Assembly (NCBI GenBank): GCA_910574455.1
Contig: CAJSYZ010000007.1
Coordinates: 310,001 to 374,000, forward strand
Direction of reading: 5' to 3'
Length of the DNA stretch: 64,000 nt
Source: Trichaptum fuscoviolaceum
Lineage: Eukaryota; Basidiomycota; Agaricomycetes; Hymenochaetales; Trichaptaceae
Made by a program: the position numbers and the translations under genes. Shown here one piece after another: positions 11,695 to 23,592 of the stretch. The notes under the pieces were generated by a model. That model saw only the letters and a list, made by a program, of their open reading frames with translations. It had not been told where the DNA came from and made no database searches. Every line of letters begins with the position of its first letter. The stretch's first letter is position 1.

Positions 11695-12991
11695 TCAAAT
11701 CTGTCCTTTCGCAGCCCCGCTGCACACACCTGCCCTGGCCCTAAACGCCTCCCTCGCGCCCTCCTCGTCGCCCTGCACCCACCGCCGCATCGCGTCCCCC
11801 TGCAGACCGCGCCCGAACGAGAACGTCATCGGCGGCAGCCGCCTGTACGCCGACTGCGCGTCCGCCCTGTCCACGAGCGCATTGACGCGCGCGAGGTACA
11901 GCGCCGCGGTCTCGTCGGGCAGACCGCCCGAGAGGAACACGATCCCTGCGACGCCGATGGGCAGGGACCGCACGAGCGCGGACGCGGTGGCTTCTGCGAT
12001 CTCGTCTGCGGATGTGCTCGACCGTGAGGGATGCTTGAGCCCGGGTTGCGCGAACGAGGGCTTGATGAGTGTTCCTGATATACATACGAATATAAGCTTG
12101 CAATTCAGAGTACATCGTGTCTGCAACAAACCACACACCTTCTGTCAAGACTCCATACGCCGCGCATCGCGCATATATCATGCTGATAATCCTCACATGC
12201 ACCTCCACGCTCCTCCTCAAATCCGCGTCCTCCGCGAAGTCCACATCGGGCTCGACGATCGGCACCAAGCCCGCCTGCTGGCTGACCGCCGCAAAGCGCG
12301 CCAGGCTCTCCGCCTGTGCCTCGAGGCCCGCCTGCGTCGGCAGCGTCGCCGCGGTGCACAGGATCGGCGCACGCCACTTGGTGAAGCGCGCGCCGTGTGC
12401 GCGCGCGGCGCGCAGCCGCGGGAGGAGGTCGTCGAGCCCCTGCGTGGCGGGCTCGATGGGCGAGATGGGGAGCGGGTGCGAGTCGGTGTCGGCGCGCACG
12501 CCTGGGATGATCCCGCGTGCGCTGAGGAGGGGCGCGAGCTTGAAGTCGATGAGCGTCTCGGAGTGCAGGATGACGCCCGAGATGTACTCTGCGTCTGTGG
12601 TCAGCGAGGTCTGTCAATCGTATAAGCGACACTCACCAGTCGGCAGGCTCTCGTACAGACACGCCCTCCACTTCTTCCGCCTCTCCCTCTTCTCTTCTTC
12701 CGTCCACACCTTCTCTTTCCCTTCCTCGCCCGCCGCCGCATGCAAGCGCGCCTCGATGCCGTCTGGCGTCTCGTCCGTCGCGTATATGCCCACACCACGA
12801 GGGTGCACGAGCGCTCGTGCGGTATCGATCAGCTCCCTTGCGACGTCCGGGGAGTGATGTGGGTACAAAAACGCCGTTCCTCCTCCCGCAGGCCCTACGA
12901 GCCCTGTCTGGCCCGCAGGTGCGAATCCATAGCCCGGCGTCGCAGTCGCATTCAGATCCGTAGCCATTGTCGTCTGTTTTCTTGTGCGCAA
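11695..12991 (-). CDS. Class I fructose-bisphosphate aldolase
   Basis: Three exons (12991-12637, 12594-12139, 12074-11695) join in frame to 396 residues; both introns are short (42 and 64 bp). The protein cleaves fructose-1,6-bisphosphate to dihydroxyacetone phosphate and glyceraldehyde-3-phosphate through a lysine Schiff base. The class I signature residues are visible: the acidic motif GIYATDETPDGIEAR, the KWRAP lysine, IVEPDVDF, the Schiff-base lysine in EGTLIKPSF (built across an intron junction), the phosphate-binding FLSGG, and SFGRGLQ. The expected ADES motif reads ATDET. Most fungal glycolysis relies on the metal-dependent class II enzyme, so this gene is probably additional; I cannot see whether a class II copy exists elsewhere. 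The length is close to the usual 350-400. The ATG at 12991 follows no in-frame alternative that fits better. Confidence 0.92.
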
Positions 12992-13732
12992 GGGAAGAGC
13001 AAGCGCAGAGCTTATAGATCTTCTTGATAAGTCTCGCTGAATTTAGAGAGAGCCCATGCAGCAAAGAAGTCACTCGGAGCACGGTTCTCCGCATTCATCT
13101 TCCACACGTTCGTTGCCGAAGGTCAGCTGATGGTCTGCAGTCGTCATTCCAGAATACAGTTCCTCCAGTCATGGGCAGGGTTTGCGTGAAATGAAAGAAC
13201 ATGGAAGATGGGATGGATAGTCCAGTGCCGGAAGCGTCGAGCTCGCGTACAGCCCAGTTTCGCCCCACATAGAACATCTGAGTCAATAACTAAGGAAAGC
13301 GAATGAGATCGTCGTCACTAAGCATCAGAGAAGCTTGCATGTAGAGATAGTCAGAGAGCAAGTCGCTCATCGTACACTACTAGTAGCTCGGGTAGGGAAA
13401 AGAAGAGAACAGTCGGCGGGGACTCTTGCAAATTTTGCGGTTGGTTATTTGTTCGTACAAACAAACTACCCTGGCGAGTTCGGGCACCTCGACAGATTTC
13501 AGTAGGGGAAAGATAAACATGAGCGACATGAAGACCAGAATGTTATCGACAGATAATGATATGTAGATATTACAACTGAGAAAGACCGGTACACGACGGG
13601 TCCATAACTTCTCCTTGAAGTTTCTACACGTCCACGACCCACGTCAGTACGAAGAGCCCTATGTCGAGGAGCAACGCGAGCTCGAACTACCAGTGGGAGG
13701 ATATCCAAATGCCCACTTCTCCCCATCGCCCG
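12992..13732. other. Intergenic region
   Basis: It contains the aldolase promoter and 5' UTR on the left and the 3' UTR of the minus-strand mitochondrial gene on the right. I see no gene in the middle. Confidence 0.4.
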
Positions 13733-14289
13733 TCATCGTTCCTCGCCGTGTTTGCTTTCCTCAGCGGCCACGAGCTGCTTCTCCGACGGGCTCAGCGTGA
13801 AGAACGCGTCCTTCTGTCTTTGCAGCCACCTCCTGGGCTGTTCAAAAAACAACATCAATACGCTGTTCACAGCTGCCGTACCATATACCAGAAGTTAAAT
13901 CGCAACGCACCGGCATAAAGACATGCTCCTCCTGTCCAAAATCATGGAAGAACACGGCGTACACGAGCCCGACTGCAGTATCCCGAAAACACACCGATTC
14001 ACCAATTGAGCGTCAGCGTCGCTTGCTCTCTTCACGCGAGTAGCTAAAGAACAGAGCAGAACATACCAGGTACCAAGACCACCCTCAACAGCGACGACGA
14101 TGCGAGTACCCAGGACGGACGCGCTGGCACGGGCTCGTCTGGGACGAGCCACGGTGCGTCCGTTGGGCCATTTGCGTTCGATTTGGTGGCCTTCGGCGGC
14201 TGTGAGTAACGACGGGTGTTCAGGAAGGCATTCCTGGTCCTGGTCGTGAAGGACGATTGAGTGAGCCGAATCGCAGCATGGCGCTGCAT
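13733..14289 (-). CDS. Small single-pass mitochondrial membrane protein, function unknown
   Basis: Three exons (14289-14067, 13972-13911, 13837-13733) join in frame to 129 residues, with donors GTATGT and GTGCGT and acceptors CTGCAG and GAACAG. The N-terminus (MQRHAAIRLTQSS, then an Arg/Ser-rich stretch ending NTRRYSQ) looks like a cleavable mitochondrial presequence. A Pro-rich linker precedes one hydrophobic segment that runs across the first intron junction (WVLASSSLLRVVLVPG then VGLVYAVFF). The tail is hydrophilic, with RRWLQRQKDAFFTLSPSEKQ. The layout suits a small inner-membrane or respiratory-chain assembly or accessory protein, but I do not recognise the family. An upstream in-frame ATG at 14394 would bury the presequence, so 14289 is preferred. 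Confidence 0.7.
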
Positions 14290-15294
14290 TGACAAGTGCG
14301 ATCGTGTCAAGCCTGGCCGCTGTTGTCCACAAGCTTCAAGAGCTTCGGCATCTCCCGAACTCAGAAAAGTTGCCTTTTTCTGCGGCGCTCCCACTGCGCT
14401 CGACTACATGGTCGATGGTCCAAGTCGACATCGCTGAAGGACAAGCGAATGCTGGTCCGAGTCTGAAGTGAAGCACCTCCACACTGTGGTCCGGATAGAC
14501 TACTGGCATTTACAGCGAAGGTTTTCCTTTTGGGTGTCTGGAAGTCGGTGCTTGACACTGGCATGTGCCTCCGGGGATAAAACAGCTCACTTCGATCGTT
14601 GACATTACTCTACTCAGAAGAACACTCGTAACTAACCTAAAATATTTAGACAGAACGGAAAGCTGGCTCGCAATATGTCCTTCACTTGCCGTTCGCCGCT
14701 TCTTCTTGCGAGGCATGGTAGTGGATGAAACGTCGGCGCTGGGAAAGTTGGATGAGGACGTGTTCGGAGCCTCATAATTTGATCGTAATCCTGGGCTTTT
14801 GCGTCTTATTCAATAGCAGGATCTGAATGCGAGGTAACGGTCGTCTAATTCGGTGATCCTGTCATCGTCACAGGACAAGTCTTTCCCGCTCAGATGCAGG
14901 CCACACAAGAGTTCATTCGCCACAGACGCCGTGCTAGCCCGGGCCGTTGCGCAGAAGACCTACGGCATTCACCTGCATTTCGATGCACCTTGGAATGAAT
15001 GAATGAATGGTATATACTAGTAAGTAACTGCACCCGCAATATGATTCTGTGCGGATTAATGCATCGATCCTACCTGTAACAGGACTAGTGCGCGCGCCGA
15101 ATCTGAAGTTCAAGCTCAAGTTGCACACTGACAATATCAATTGACCCGGGAGTCCATTACTAGTAAGGCACAATGTATTTCCTGGATTGTCAAGCTCGAA
15201 ACGGACTTAAACTTGAAGCCCGGTAAGCCCGGAACTTGAGACAACCAGAAGAGTCGGGATCGATATTGTTATAGTGGTACTCTTGCTTTCCACA
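14290..15294. other. Intergenic region
   Basis: Divergent promoter region between the mitochondrial protein gene (-) and the BTB gene (+). Frames of 60-80 codons occur on both strands, without motifs or splice continuity. Confidence 0.4.
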
Positions 15295-16221
15295 ATGTCC
15301 TCGATCTCCACTGACCAATACCATCATCGATACAAGCATGAGGATGGCGATGTCACTCTATTAACCTCCGATGGACCCAAATTCCGGGTCCATTCGTTTC
15401 TTCTAAAGACACACTCCAGCGTCTTTAGGGATATGCTCGATCTAGCGCGTCCCTCTGACGAAGTCATTCTTACCGAGGACAGCAAGACACTGGCCTCTCT
15501 ACTAGATTTTGTTTACCCTTCAGACGCACCGTCCCTTCCAAAACCAGCTACGCTCAGGGACGTGAATATTTTGGTCGAAGTCGCCGACAAGTATAACATG
15601 CCCCGTGTTATCGCCAGCTTACGATCAATCGTTCTTGGAGAGGAGAAATACCGTACTTCTCCTATAGACCTGTACGCCCTCGCCTGCAAATGGAAGTGGC
15701 AGGATGTTGCGGAGGTGGCGTCGACTGAAACCCTCAAAATCAATCTGAACGAGGACGAGTGCATCGGTGAACTGAAGCAATTGGACGCGGCCGATATTTG
15801 TAGGCTTTTGCAGCTACATGCACAGCGGAAGAGACAGATCGTCCAATGTCTCACCCCTTTTGTCTACGATCGAGGGTATACAGCGCCCGACGTTCAACGA
15901 CACTTCGCAAATTGCTTCTGCTACGAAAAGACGGCTGAAATTGGAGACCCTGACGGTGAACTAGAAGATAACACGGCAAATTCTTCAGCGCTTGCTGCTC
16001 ACAATATCTTGAAGGACTTTATATTAGGCGCTCTCGAACGTAGGCCGCTCGGAGATCATCTGATACCCAATGCATTCTCCCACACCATGTTCAATTTTGT
16101 TCGGAACATTGAGTGTCCGATCTGCAAGAAACGATACTTTAATCTGGATTCCATCGCTGTTGATATTTGGACAGAGGTAGATGAGGGGGCAGTCCGAAGC
16201 ATTCGTGATATCAGGGATTAA
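15295..16221 (+). CDS. BTB/POZ domain protein of the Agaricomycete family
   Basis: An uninterrupted 308-residue frame. Residues about 15-110 form a BTB domain: DGDVTLLTSDGPKFRVHSFL, LKTHSSVFRDML, then LASLLDFVYPSD. This family typically mediates dimerisation and partner binding; members are greatly expanded in mushroom genomes, mostly without known function. The remainder is an alpha-helical region typical of these proteins, with a late Cys pair (ECPICKKRYF, near residue 280) that could bind metal but has no obvious partner pair. The ATG at 15295 (CACAATGTCC) has a better context than the in-frame ATG at 15274. No intron is needed. Confidence 0.85.
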   Translation: MSSISTDQYHHRYKHEDGDVTLLTSDGPKFRVHSFLLKTHSSVFRDMLDLARPSDEVILTEDSKTLASLLDFVYPSDAPSLPKPATLRDVNILVEVADKYNMPRVIASLRSIVLGEEKYRTSPIDLYALACKWKWQDVAEVASTETLKINLNEDECIGELKQLDAADICRLLQLHAQRKRQIVQCLTPFVYDRGYTAPDVQRHFANCFCYEKTAEIGDPDGELEDNTANSSALAAHNILKDFILGALERRPLGDHLIPNAFSHTMFNFVRNIECPICKKRYFNLDSIAVDIWTEVDEGAVRSIRDIRD

Positions 16222-17338
16222 TTCAATGGCTACATTTCTTCCATCACTATTGCGTCCAACTTCATGTACTCACCAACTATATTTTATCACGCCAGAATGC
16301 AATGCGATGTATGTGCGAAAGAGACACTTGTTGGTTTTGAGGCTTTAAGAAGATGAAAATGCCAATGCCACGTGTTGGATGGCCAGAGCTTGATACAAAG
16401 TTAAACTTGAAGCTTGAGTCGAAACTCGAAAGTCCGTAGAGCTCACTTGCCAGTGGGGAAAGAGCCACAAATTAGTCTTAGTAAAATTTGAGGCAAAGGA
16501 AGTCGTGATCATTTGTCTCATTAGTAGAGGATTAATGTTTTACTTCCAAAGAGTGCAAAAAGGGGTCATTGCAAGAAAGACTTGCATTATACATACATGT
16601 GCTCTACCCATAAAAAGTGCTATAACACAGGACCGGAAGTCCTTGTGGATGTAAAAGAGGAACAAACCAATCACGTCGATTGACGGCGAAGTCCATGTCA
16701 AACAAAGAAGCCTCGTCATGGAGTCCCCACTTGAAAGTGCGAACAAGGCCCAGCAGGTCATTTTAGAATACGATCGGATATGAGAGGAACGACTGCACAC
16801 ATTTCAGATCACCCTCTTCAGGTGTGTTAAAGGACCGGAGCACCTTCTGAAATTCAGGATTGCGTGATGAGGCAAATCCAAGATCTGTGCGAACGACTGT
16901 CACCTGCGGCCACTCATATATAAGTTAGTGCGTCCGCCGAGGGTGTCACGGTGTTCAGCGCGCAGACTGTCGCGACGATGGTGGTGGGAACGATTCGGCG
17001 AGCAGAATTCGTGGTAGATAGGGAATAACTTAATAGCATGAGGGCTACTGTCATGGTTGCCGTTCGACGGCGAGCGAAGCTACAATCCTAACGCCACAAA
17101 ATCAGGGATAGCTGTTTCTGTCGCAAAATGAAATATGAGTACGGTACGATCAGAATACACGAAGTATACAATTCAAATATCTATAATTATTCACTTATAC
17201 CTACTGCTGGCTTCGTTTCGATGCTTGCGGCTCTTCATGCGAACCCCGACGATAACAGCACTTCGAGAAGCAACAAAAGCATGGATCATCTTCTCCGATA
17301 ACAGTGGGATACAGGGTGTCCGGCAGTCGAGCTACACC
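16222..17338. other. Intergenic region
   Basis: No supported gene. A single sequence CAGTGGGGAA at 16451-16460 resembles the end of the MITE at 8015-8643, but no matching second end was found nearby, so no element is called. Confidence 0.35.
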
Positions 17339-19222
17339 TTAATTTCCGTGCGACTCTGTCGTCCGTCCCCGATACCGAGTCAGAGGCACAGATGACCAAG
17401 GCGAGTCCGGCGGCGTGTCGAGTGACGGCTGGTAGCTGCTCCTCCGGACGCTCCCGATCGTCTCTGTGAGGAGCACGGTGCTGAACTGCGTGGGCTCGGG
17501 CGTATCGTGCAACGCGGACGTCAGCACATGCAGATGGAGAAGCAGTCTCGTGCAGAGTATGCTCTGTAGAACGCACTGCACTCTATGGCTAATCGTCAGG
17601 AACAAGCTCTTATTGCGACGCTAGAGAGAGGGATTCTCACTGAGTGAATGAGTGGTTCATGATAGGCTATATAGAAAGGGATAAGTTGCAGTAGTATATT
17701 GCTCCGCGACCCACTTACATTGGCTGTCTTGATGATCACCAAGTTAGTAAGAGTAAGACCTGTATTGCATACAAAATATCCTATTCCTGTGTACCGTGAG
17801 CTGAAGCGTGCCTTAATGCATTGATTAAATGGCACATACCATCTCGGATTATGGTTTCCATGAGATTTGACTGAATAGCCCGAACTACATTGATAACCGT
17901 CTCAGATATCATTCGAAGCTAGGAAAGTAGACGCGCTTACAATGCATATAGCTCTTGGTGAGCAGTAATCCCAGTGCCACTGTGATCGAAAGCATAAGCC
18001 TTTTGCGACTCTCCACTCCCAACTTATTGCAAGTCTACACCCACCGACATCCATGATGAATAGATTGATCATCCCCGTCCAGATTGAGTTGTTCAGCGTC
18101 AGAATAATACAAGGCAGCGAGGGCACGGGCGTATGAATGACTGTAACAAGCCGCGTAGATGAGTCTCACATAACACAAACCATGGATGGCGATCAAGATT
18201 AACTCACTCCGGACTCCTGAGAAGAAATCATGCATCGAGTATGCCGACTCGCCCAACGATGTCTGATTATTCCGCGTCAGCTCTTCTCTTGGACTGCAGG
18301 AATCGAAACACACGCCATACACACCAGAAACACACAGGCGATCAGAATGCCGATCGTCGTATTTTTCTCCCAAGCGATGTAAGCGCGTCGTAGAAGAATG
18401 ACTGCAAAATGTAGGTGCATCATGATTAGTGCCCCTAGTCGGGGATGCGCATGCGGGATGACCTTACCGACCGAGAAGACGTAGGAGGAGTAGATCACAG
18501 CTGCCCATCCGATATCAGTAAGCCCGACGTGCAGAGAACCCCGGAATTCAAAATTACGCACCTCCTGCCAACAAGACATGTCCTCGACATCTCTATAATA
18601 GAAAACTATTCGTCATCGTATATTCCCGGACCAAAAAGAGGATCAGGAGGGCGGACTCACATCCGGGTTCGTCTCGGAGAAATACCCTATCAATACCACT
18701 GGTTAGCCCATGGCATGCACAGGACGCTCGGACTACTCGCTCACCGTGCAGTATGATCGGTAAGAGTCCGAACGGGATGTAACGATTGACAAGGAACAGG
18801 ATTTTACCCCACGACAGTTTCATTCCCCATATGTACTCGACCTCGGGATGCAAATTTGGGTCATTCCATGGGTGGGGTGAATGCCAGATCATTCGCGTAC
18901 CTCGCGGTCAAGAGTGACGAAGTAATCATAGACCTGCAACTTGAACCTTCAGCGACAACCTCCTTTCTTCGAACTAATTTGCTAACTGACCAAAAGACCT
19001 GTTACAGAGACTACAGAGCCCCTATTTCGAATCAGCGGAATTATAACGTAGGTTGATTTGGCCTACAAGAGGTATACTGACCAAGGTGGTGGAGAATTAG
19101 CAAACCGTAAGTGAGACTGGTATGGGTGTACGCACAGGATAGAAAAAAAAATGGGATATAATCGAAGCGATATCCTCCGGGTCATTGTCGTCTGCCAAGG
19201 GCCAAATCGCCATCTTTCGCAT
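17339..19222 (-). CDS. DUF6533-type multi-pass membrane protein, copy A
   Basis: A many-exon gene on the minus strand. It starts at ATG 19222 (exon 19222-19136, ending FFFYP before GTGCGT). The clear core exons are 18933-18901 (VYDYFVTLDRE), 18841-18745 (EYIWGMKLSWGKILFLVNRY...), 18686-18661 (YFSETNPD), then AVIYSSYVFSVG and the hydrophobic GILIACVFLVCMACVSI. The second exon and some middle joins are uncertain. The last exons encode LNNSIWTGMINLFIMDVG, TVALGLLLTKSYMHC, AIQSNLMETIIRDG, IGYFVCNTGLTLTNLVIIK and a soluble tail ending at 17339. The (V/L)YDY...E-V-E-IW...GK..(Y/F)L..RY pattern is that of the DUF6533 family, abundant in mushroom fungi, with about seven predicted membrane spans and no established function. 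Copies B and C in this window share exon structure and motifs. Confidence 0.72.
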
Positions 19223-19584
19223 GCCATCAGCGAGTGGGGCGCTGCATGAGAGGGAGGTGGAAAGAGCGTTCGCAAGGGCCTGCGTGCATATGTATTTTAT
19301 CAGGCATCCAAACCGTCCACCCGCCGCGCCGAGATTCGAGATCGGATGAGAATGTTTTCTAATAGACGTTGACGCTATCGCACTCTACTACAGTAACTCC
19401 GGAAGTTCAGGGCGCTGGCACGAAAGAATACACGCCTGCGAGTCGATCCAATTAGGTCGACCATGTCGTACCGAGTGCCTGGCCCTGATAGCGCGAAACA
19501 GACATTTGATATGGAAGCAGGCAACACGCAGCAACCGGACATGCACTTTCATTTTCTAGATAGTTAACCGGGTACGAGATTTAT
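19223..19584. other. Intergenic gap between DUF6533 copy A and the large transposon
   Basis: Upstream flank of DUF6533 copy A, presumably including its promoter. No coding signal is seen. It ends at the TA dinucleotide (19585-19586) that borders the left terminal inverted repeat. Confidence 0.4.
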
Positions 19585-19586
19585 TA

Positions 19587-19662
19587 CAGTCTTTCCCATA
19601 AACCTTGACCCCCCCCTCAAAATCGAAAGTTTTTTTTTGCGGGTCACGTGCGTCACGTGCAC
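19587..19662 (+). repeat. Left terminal inverted repeat of the giant transposon
   Basis: This 76-bp sequence is the exact reverse complement of 43617-43692, homopolymer lengths included (C8 and T9). It begins CAGTC directly after TA and ends GTGCAC. The two copies diverge immediately inside. Confidence 0.9.
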
Positions 19663-20271
19663 CGCCACGTATGCATCAGGGAATCTTCTTTTTCACTTAA
19701 GGTTACTTAAACGGTCTGAAATTTACTGAAGCCCTGGGAAGTGAAATTCTACTGATTTACTGATTTCAGGCATGTGGTTTCATTATTCAGGAAGGGGCCT
19801 GCTGAAATCAGTGCCGTCGACTTAAATCAGCTCTTCAGGCATTCAGTCTTCAGCATTCAAGCATATCAGAAGTTTTTTTCTGGCATTCGAATTGCAGTGC
19901 TCAAGTGTATAAGTGTGTAAGGGGTTCAAGTAGTTCATTCCATAAGTAATTCATCATTTAATCATATAAGCAGACTTTTTTGTCTGTCGGTTTGCAGTAC
20001 TCAAGCGTGTAAGTGCGTAAGAGGTTCCAGAATTACTTCATTTCCACAAGTAATTTAAGACAATAAGTAGAAATCAGTGCATCAGTGTCCCTCAGTAGCT
20101 ACACCACGGCATCCTGAACCAGATTATATTTTGCCACTTCTACCTCGCTGGCAGGCTGTTCCTCGGCATATTCAGAGAACGAATGCCACTGCAAGTTGGT
20201 GGTAGTAAGAGCTTGAATACAGTGGCGGGGTGATGGGTCAAAGCCGAAGCTCACCAGAGATCGACCTGCTC
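19663..20271. repeat. Left subterminal region with CTGAAAT/ATCAG motifs
   Basis: Non-coding. Short motifs recur in both orientations: CTGAAATCAG-like, TTTCAGG, TTCAGC, and paired phrases such as AAGTGTATAAGTGTGTAAG and AAGCGTGTAAGTGCGTAAG. The same motif set recurs near the right end at about 42950-43240. Such subterminal arrays bind transposase in CACTA-like elements; that role is inferred here. Confidence 0.55.
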
Positions 20272-23200
20272 TTAAAAGTCTGCGCCGTCCGTAGCCGAAT
20301 CCCATAATGAACCCTCGTCCTCGCGATCGCCTTCCCCGTCCTCTCTGCCTGCGTCATTCTCCTCGCCCTCAAAACCTCCACTGCGTCCATAACCCATGCT
20401 GAAATTCTCGTCCGCATCCTTGTTCTCATCCTGATCCTGATCCTTGTCCTCCTCCTGATCCTTGTCCTCGTCCTCGTCTCCCTCGCCAAGCACACTCTCG
20501 TCCTCCATATCGTCTTCCCTATCCTTGAAATCCTCGACTTCTTCGCCGTCATTATCCTTATCCTCCTTGCACTTACTACTTCTAGTAGCGCCCTCGCCAT
20601 ATGTATACTCGCCGCTCGCATCCACGTCTCCAACGTCAAGATACAGGGAGAAATCCCTGCCAGTGACACCCGATCCAACAAGTTCGGTGTTCTTTCCCGC
20701 ACTAAAATCTTCAATGGAATTGTAAGCTGCTAGGCGGGATCGGACCTTCTCCCAGTTTGATTCAGTAAAAAACGAGGAATTCGACAATAAGTTAACATAG
20801 TCGTCCGTATGAGGCTGCCACAGAGCACTGGTGAAGTACCACTCAGCGCCACCAAACTCTTCTTTGATCTTTTGCAACCGGGCCACCTGCTTGTCGATTG
20901 CAACCTTGACCTGTTCATGAGAAGTTCAGCGAATAAAGCCACTATAAGAACTGAAGTAGATAGATACCGCGGTTGCCGCAAGAGCGAGGGCACCGATAGG
21001 CTTTCCTATTGTGTTTTTGTCCAGTACTTTATGCCGACCCAGGGCCAAGACTAGGTGTACGGACAACACTGAGATTACGAGATCAGAGCAGAACAACCCT
21101 TGCTTCTGTACTTTCAGAGTCAATGCAGGGACACGAAGGGTGACATAGGGCAAATTTTCACATACCTTATCCATACTATGCCAGCGTTCCCAGAGGAATG
21201 GTTCAGCTTTCTTCTTGTCGACCATCGTCTGCAACATCTTCACAATTTCTTCGGTCTCCACCGACTTAGAACGCTCGTTGCCGACGAAACTCGAAATTGA
21301 TTGTTCGGCTTTCTCGAACAATTTCTTGCGCCAACTATCAGAGCATCTCTGGGCTGCCTACAGGGCAGATCATACTTGATTCAAAATGGCCGATGAAAGA
21401 CAATAAGGGATGACTCAACTAAAGAACAGATGTCGGCCAATTGCGTGTCGTAACTAAGTTCGACAGAATCAAACACCTTCCCCCACAAGGTTCCGATGGA
21501 CTTATTGTCCGGGTTTTGCCATGGAGTTGTGGACTTTCCAACTGCGCGATACAGTGAAGGCAGAAGAATGTGAGTCCAGCCTGCCTGAGTTCCGGGAGGG
21601 AGACACTGATTCGTTGCCCTTTTTTTGCCGGGAACGCGGGATCCCTCCCTTCCGATACTATTTCTATCCTTGTCTTCAAGCCCTACAGATGTCTGCATTT
21701 CTGCAAGTTAGTGGATGTATATCATAGACATGATTTGATTAACGCACAGAGCTAGTAGTCCGAGAGACTTTGCGATGACCATCATGAGCCTTGGTTGCGA
21801 GCACTTCGGGTTCAGGACTGATGGATACTGTCGTCATCGCAGGTGATTGTGCTCGTGGTGTTAGCGACACCTCACAACCACTTGCCTGTTAAAGGAGCCA
21901 TGAATTAGTACACGAATCAATTGCAGCAATTAGCTCACACTTGCAATATGTTGCGCATGAGCCGCCAGAGACCTCTTCAAATTGCGAATAGAAGTAGAAG
22001 ATTTTATCTGTAGCAATTAGAGGAATTGTTACCAAGAAAAGCTCGAAGAGAATTGAATACCAGTATATCAGCCTGAGAATGACTGTCTTGCAGTTTACTC
22101 TTGTTACTAGTAGTGAGGTTCAAATCCTTGTTGCTTAATCAGAAATGATATGAAATGGAGATTAGAAGGATTAACACTAACTGTCGAGGCAGCCTGTGAT
22201 GACGGCTTCTTCATATACACGTTCATGCTAGTCTGTTTTAGATAGTAAGGAAGTGATTTGAATATTGGGTGGAAATGCAAGAATTACCACGGCATGCGAG
22301 TTAGAGTCCGGCGGTGACTTCCTCTTCTTATTATTCGCGATCATGCTGTCCTACAATAAGCAAAGCTTAGTAGACGACCAGATCCTTGCCAAAGAAAGGG
22401 GTGCAGAAAGTTATCCTATTGAGTGTCGATGCCTACACATACCTGCATCTGCAGATACAACGCCGGCGATTGCTCTCTATGTCCATCGACAGTAATACCC
22501 TCCTGACGAGATGACAGGTGAGTAGTGAGGGGATAAAAGCAGAATAAACTTACCGTTACATCAAGCTGGGAGTTGGCGATTCTCTGCATTTTCGCGCCCT
22601 ATTCAGAGTACGGTTTGGTAAGTAATGAAGTAAAGATATGTCGACGCCGAAGGCCACAAGAAAGTCCGGCACCAGATCCATGCTTTGATGTGAAACACTC
22701 ACCTGAACGGCCGATTGTCTCCTGATATTCTTCTTCTCCAGAGCACAAAGAAGGAAGGATAAGTAGCGCGAACGAAGCAAGACATTATGATGCCACTTAC
22801 CAACGTTGTAGGAGCCTGCAACTCGGAGAGAGTGTCGCGGGATAGCTTCCTTTTCTTCGATTTATTGCTGGCTCCATCCTGATACGATACAGAAACATTG
22901 TTAATTAGCCATCGTTGTGCATGCGACTCCACCGATGCATAGTCCCTTGAACTTTAAGCGGCACTCACATTGGCTTGGGGCGGTATTGTAAGTCTCCTCG
23001 CGTCCTAATTAAACGCACAATCAAAATATTAAGATTTCATCTGCCAGTCTAATAAATGCTTTAACCAACTCACATTATCAGTGTCGGAGTCAACAAGATG
23101 TGCCGTCTGTCGCTCGCTCGCAAAGCTATTCTTTACACCTTGAAAACTCGTGAGGGTTACTGTCTCTCCTTCATCCTCCCAAGGACTAAAGTTTGCATCC

Positions 23201-23311
23201 TTCTGCACCGAGGCGGGGAGCCTAAATTTTCCTTGCGTCAGCCAGGCTCACAACTTGAAACAAAGATAAGGATGTGAGCATTATAAGAAGCTGCAACGTT
23301 CGGGTTCATGA
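20272..23311 (-). CDS. Intron-rich acidic accessory protein of the transposon
   Basis: A minus-strand gene of many small exons. Fragments with good splice borders run from about 23221 (LPASVQKDANFSPWEDEGE) through basic, lysine-rich pieces (NKSKKRKLSRDTLSELQ, ANNKKRKSPPDSNSH). A conserved-looking core follows at 21321-20926 (WERWHSMDK, then ALALAATAVSIYFSSYSG) and 20886-20272 (WYFTSALWQPHTDDYVNLL, then a very long Asp/Glu/Lys-rich tail). The core resembles the conserved Agaricomycete proteins usually found beside Plavaka/KDZ-type transposons (DUF6532/DUF6698 class), an assignment I hold weakly. Nuclear-localisation-like KKRK clusters suggest a nuclear, DNA-associated role. The start is uncertain: an ATG near 23311 is possible. 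Some exon joins, notably 21380-21700, are not resolved and the gene could be partly decayed. Confidence 0.5.
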
Positions 23312-23592
23312 TGATCTTGAAGAAGTGTGGCATGGCGGTGACCCGGGCCGCCACGGTCGCTGCCACTGGCAGTGTCACTGGCGCATGCGTGGCACGCTCA
23401 AACTGCCAGTGGCGGGCGCATTCAAGCTATCAGTACTAGTACTAGTAGTAGTAGTAAGTCGTACTACGATGATAAGCTTCAAGTAGCTGAGTTTAAATCA
23501 AGCTTCACACTCACTAGCAACTTGAATTTGTTTGAATTTGAAACTGATCTTTCGTACTATGATGCCAACGGTTGAGTAGTACGACTTCAAAC

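Noticed and set aside
16451..16466. CAGTGGGGAAAGAGCC resembling the MITE terminus at 8015
   Set aside because: No inverse partner or second TA-bounded end was found within about 1.5 kb.
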